Source of the DNA: Varanus komodoensis
Lineage: Eukaryota > Chordata > Lepidosauria > Squamata > Varanidae
Direction: 5' to 3'
DNA: 64,000 nucleotides
NCBI RefSeq assembly: GCF_004798865.1
Contig: NW_025335468.1
Location: 3,421,832-3,485,831 of the forward strand
Positions within the stretch are counted from its first letter, which is position 1. The number at the start of each line of letters is the position of its first letter. Made by a program: the position numbers and the translations under genes. The notes under the pieces were generated by a model. The model made no database searches. It saw only the letters and a list, made by a program, of their open reading frames with translations, and had not been told where the DNA came from. This document shows positions 62,578-64,000 of this stretch, piece after piece.

Positions 62578-62814
62578 CAGTGAAAGTACCATGCTGAGAA
62601 CTCCCTGGAGCAATAAAATTTAAGGGGACATGAGGGGTACCACTGACATATTCATGAGGAAATGGGCCATTGGGCCCAGCGTAACGTGGACATACCACTC
62701 GCTGGCAAACAAAGTACATTCCTCCCATGACAAAGAGCGAAAGGATGATACCAATGACAGGGCCAATAGCACTACTGTGAGGCTGAGACTCAACTGAGGA
62801 AGATTTAATTTTTC
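62578..62814 (-). CDS. LRP5: LRP5 exon with transmembrane helix
   Basis: 237-base exon, acceptor TTTTACAG|GA, donor CACTG|GTAAGT. It starts with two bases of a split codon, then [17 protein letters not shown] (end of the extracellular part) and the helix [19 protein letters not shown]. It continues [37 protein letters not shown] and HGTFTG. Human LRP5 has [20 protein letters not shown] and [23 protein letters not shown]5 is a single-pass Wnt co-receptor with Frizzled at the plasma membrane. The short stem before the membrane is the least conserved part. All earlier exons (YWTD propellers, EGF and LDLR type A repeats) lie past the window end. Confidence 0.97.
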
Positions 62815-63140
62815 CTGTAAAATTAATAACAATAAATTAAAATTAACTTGATGTAGGTGCTCTAGACTAGGCTCCACAAAGGAAGCTTTCATTACACATA
62901 TTTACAGACTTTAAAACTCTAGTTTATCATATTTGAGGAGCACTACACATTTTAATAGTAGAAAAAGTACTATTTTTCAGAACAAACTTTTCTGCATTTA
63001 TTCCTGTCTGCCCTCTCAAAATAATTATCAGTATAAACCAGTCATACCCTCTCAAGATATAGCCATAGATAATTATACTTCTAACCATTTTTCCAGTAAG
63101 GAACAATACAAATGCAGTTCAATTGCCATTTCTGAAAAAG
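62815..63140 (-). other. LRP5: LRP5 intron, part next to the exon
   Basis: Ordinary AT-rich intron sequence up to the LINE at 63141. Confidence 0.8.
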
Positions 63141-64000
63141 GAAGGTGGCGGGACAGCTCCAAGCACTCTTGGATGAAACTGATTATCTGGACCCATTTCA
63201 GTCCAGTTTCAGACCCAGTTTCACTACTGAATCTGCCTTGGTCACCCTATATGATGACCTGTGCAGAGAGACAGGGGGAGTGCATCCCTGTTGGTTCTCC
63301 TGGACCTCTAAGCGGCTTTCGATACCATCGACCATGGTATCCTTCTGGATGGGCTGGCTGGGTTAGGAGTCGGGGGCTCTGCTTGGCAGTGGTTCCACTC
63401 CTACCTGGCTGGCCAATTCCAGAAGGTGGTGCTGGGGGACTCTGGCTCTGCACCATGGCAACTCTGCCATGGAGTGCTACAGGGTTCCATTTTGTCCCCC
63501 TTGCTATTCAACATATACATGAAACCTCTGGGAGAGGTCATCAGGAGGTTTGGGCTGCGGAACCACCAGTACGCTGATGACAGTACAACTCTCTTTTACA
63601 ACTAATCCAGGTGAGGCAGTGGCTGTGCTGAACCGGTGCCTGGCTGAGGTAATGGGCTGGATGAGGGCCAATAAACTGAAGCTCAATCCAGATAAGACGG
63701 AGGTCCTGTTGGTGGGTGGCTCGGGTTTCCAGCCCTGTCCTGGACGGGGGTTGCACTCCCTATAAAGGACACAGTCCTCAGCTTAGGAGTGCTCCTCGAC
63801 CCAGAACCGTCCCTGGAAGCCCAGGTGACGGCAGTGGCGAGGAGTGCCTTCCTTCAGCTTTGGCTGATCCACCAGCTGCGTCCCTGTCTGGACAAGAGCT
63901 GCCTAGCAGCGGTGACACATGCACTGGTAACCTCCCGATTGGACTATTGTAACACGCTCTACGTGGTGCTGCCCTCGAAGACAGTCTGGATACTTCAGAT
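63141..64000 (+). mobile_element. L2/CR1-clade LINE, ORF2 reverse transcriptase part (5' truncated)
   Basis: The element begins abruptly inside the RT domain (AGQLQALLDETDYLDPFQSS, FRPSFTTESALVTLYDDLCR). After a frame change it continues with AAFDTIDHGILLDGLAGLG, KVVLGDSG, LQGSILSPLLFNIYMKPLGE and the catalytic YADD at 63570-63581. Thumb-region parts are LNRCLAEVMGWMRANKLKLN, PDKTEVLLVGG and SLGVLLDPEPSLEAQV, and near the window end VTHALVTSRLDYCNT. A stop replaces the Ser of DLSAAFD at 63309-63311, and at least three frame changes occur, so it cannot make a working protein. It lies in an LRP5 intron, antisense to the gene, and continues past the window. It is the best kept LINE here. Confidence 0.92.

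Overview
The window is vertebrate nuclear DNA, most likely from a squamate reptile. Both protein-coding genes lie on the minus strand and are known only from exon pieces. The repeats fit a squamate: CR1/L2-type LINE tails with a GCCGCCCC hairpin and (TAAA)n ends, tRNA-derived SINEs, palindromic hAT-like MITEs and DIRS1-like retrotransposons. The species assignment is an inference from repeat types recognised by eye.

Right part (56.4-64 kb): the last four coding exons of LRP5, the Wnt co-receptor. They cover the transmembrane helix and the whole cytoplasmic tail with its five PPPSP-type motifs. The LRP5 introns hold a Tigger-like DNA transposon, old L2-type LINE pieces and, at the window edge, a better preserved 5'-truncated L2/CR1 LINE.

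Middle (28.5-56.4 kb): the intergenic region between LRP5 and the next gene. It carries a complete tRNA-Ala(AGC) gene, a decayed minus-strand DIRS1-like element, two copies of an OC1-like hAT element with 8-bp target duplications (one inside the DIRS element), many LINE tails, and simple repeats. A repeat-poor block spans about 50.3-54.9 kb.

Left part (1-28.3 kb): the 5' end of PPP6R3 (protein phosphatase 6 regulatory subunit 3). A CpG-rich promoter with a run of seven CCAAT boxes lies at about 27.2-28.3 kb, followed by a roughly 23.8-kb first intron, the first coding exon (3728-3960), and the next coding exon (1880-2066). A DIRS1-like retrotransposon (1 to about 1670) sits in the following intron in antisense orientation and runs off the window start.

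The order LRP5 then PPP6R3, head to tail on one strand, is the same as on human chromosome 11q13, which supports both identifications. I found no CRISPR array, operon or clearly novel coding system. The most notable points are the promoter/tRNA arrangement, the nested and paired DNA transposons, and two unrelated DNA transposons that both carry GC-rich imperfect tandem repeats.
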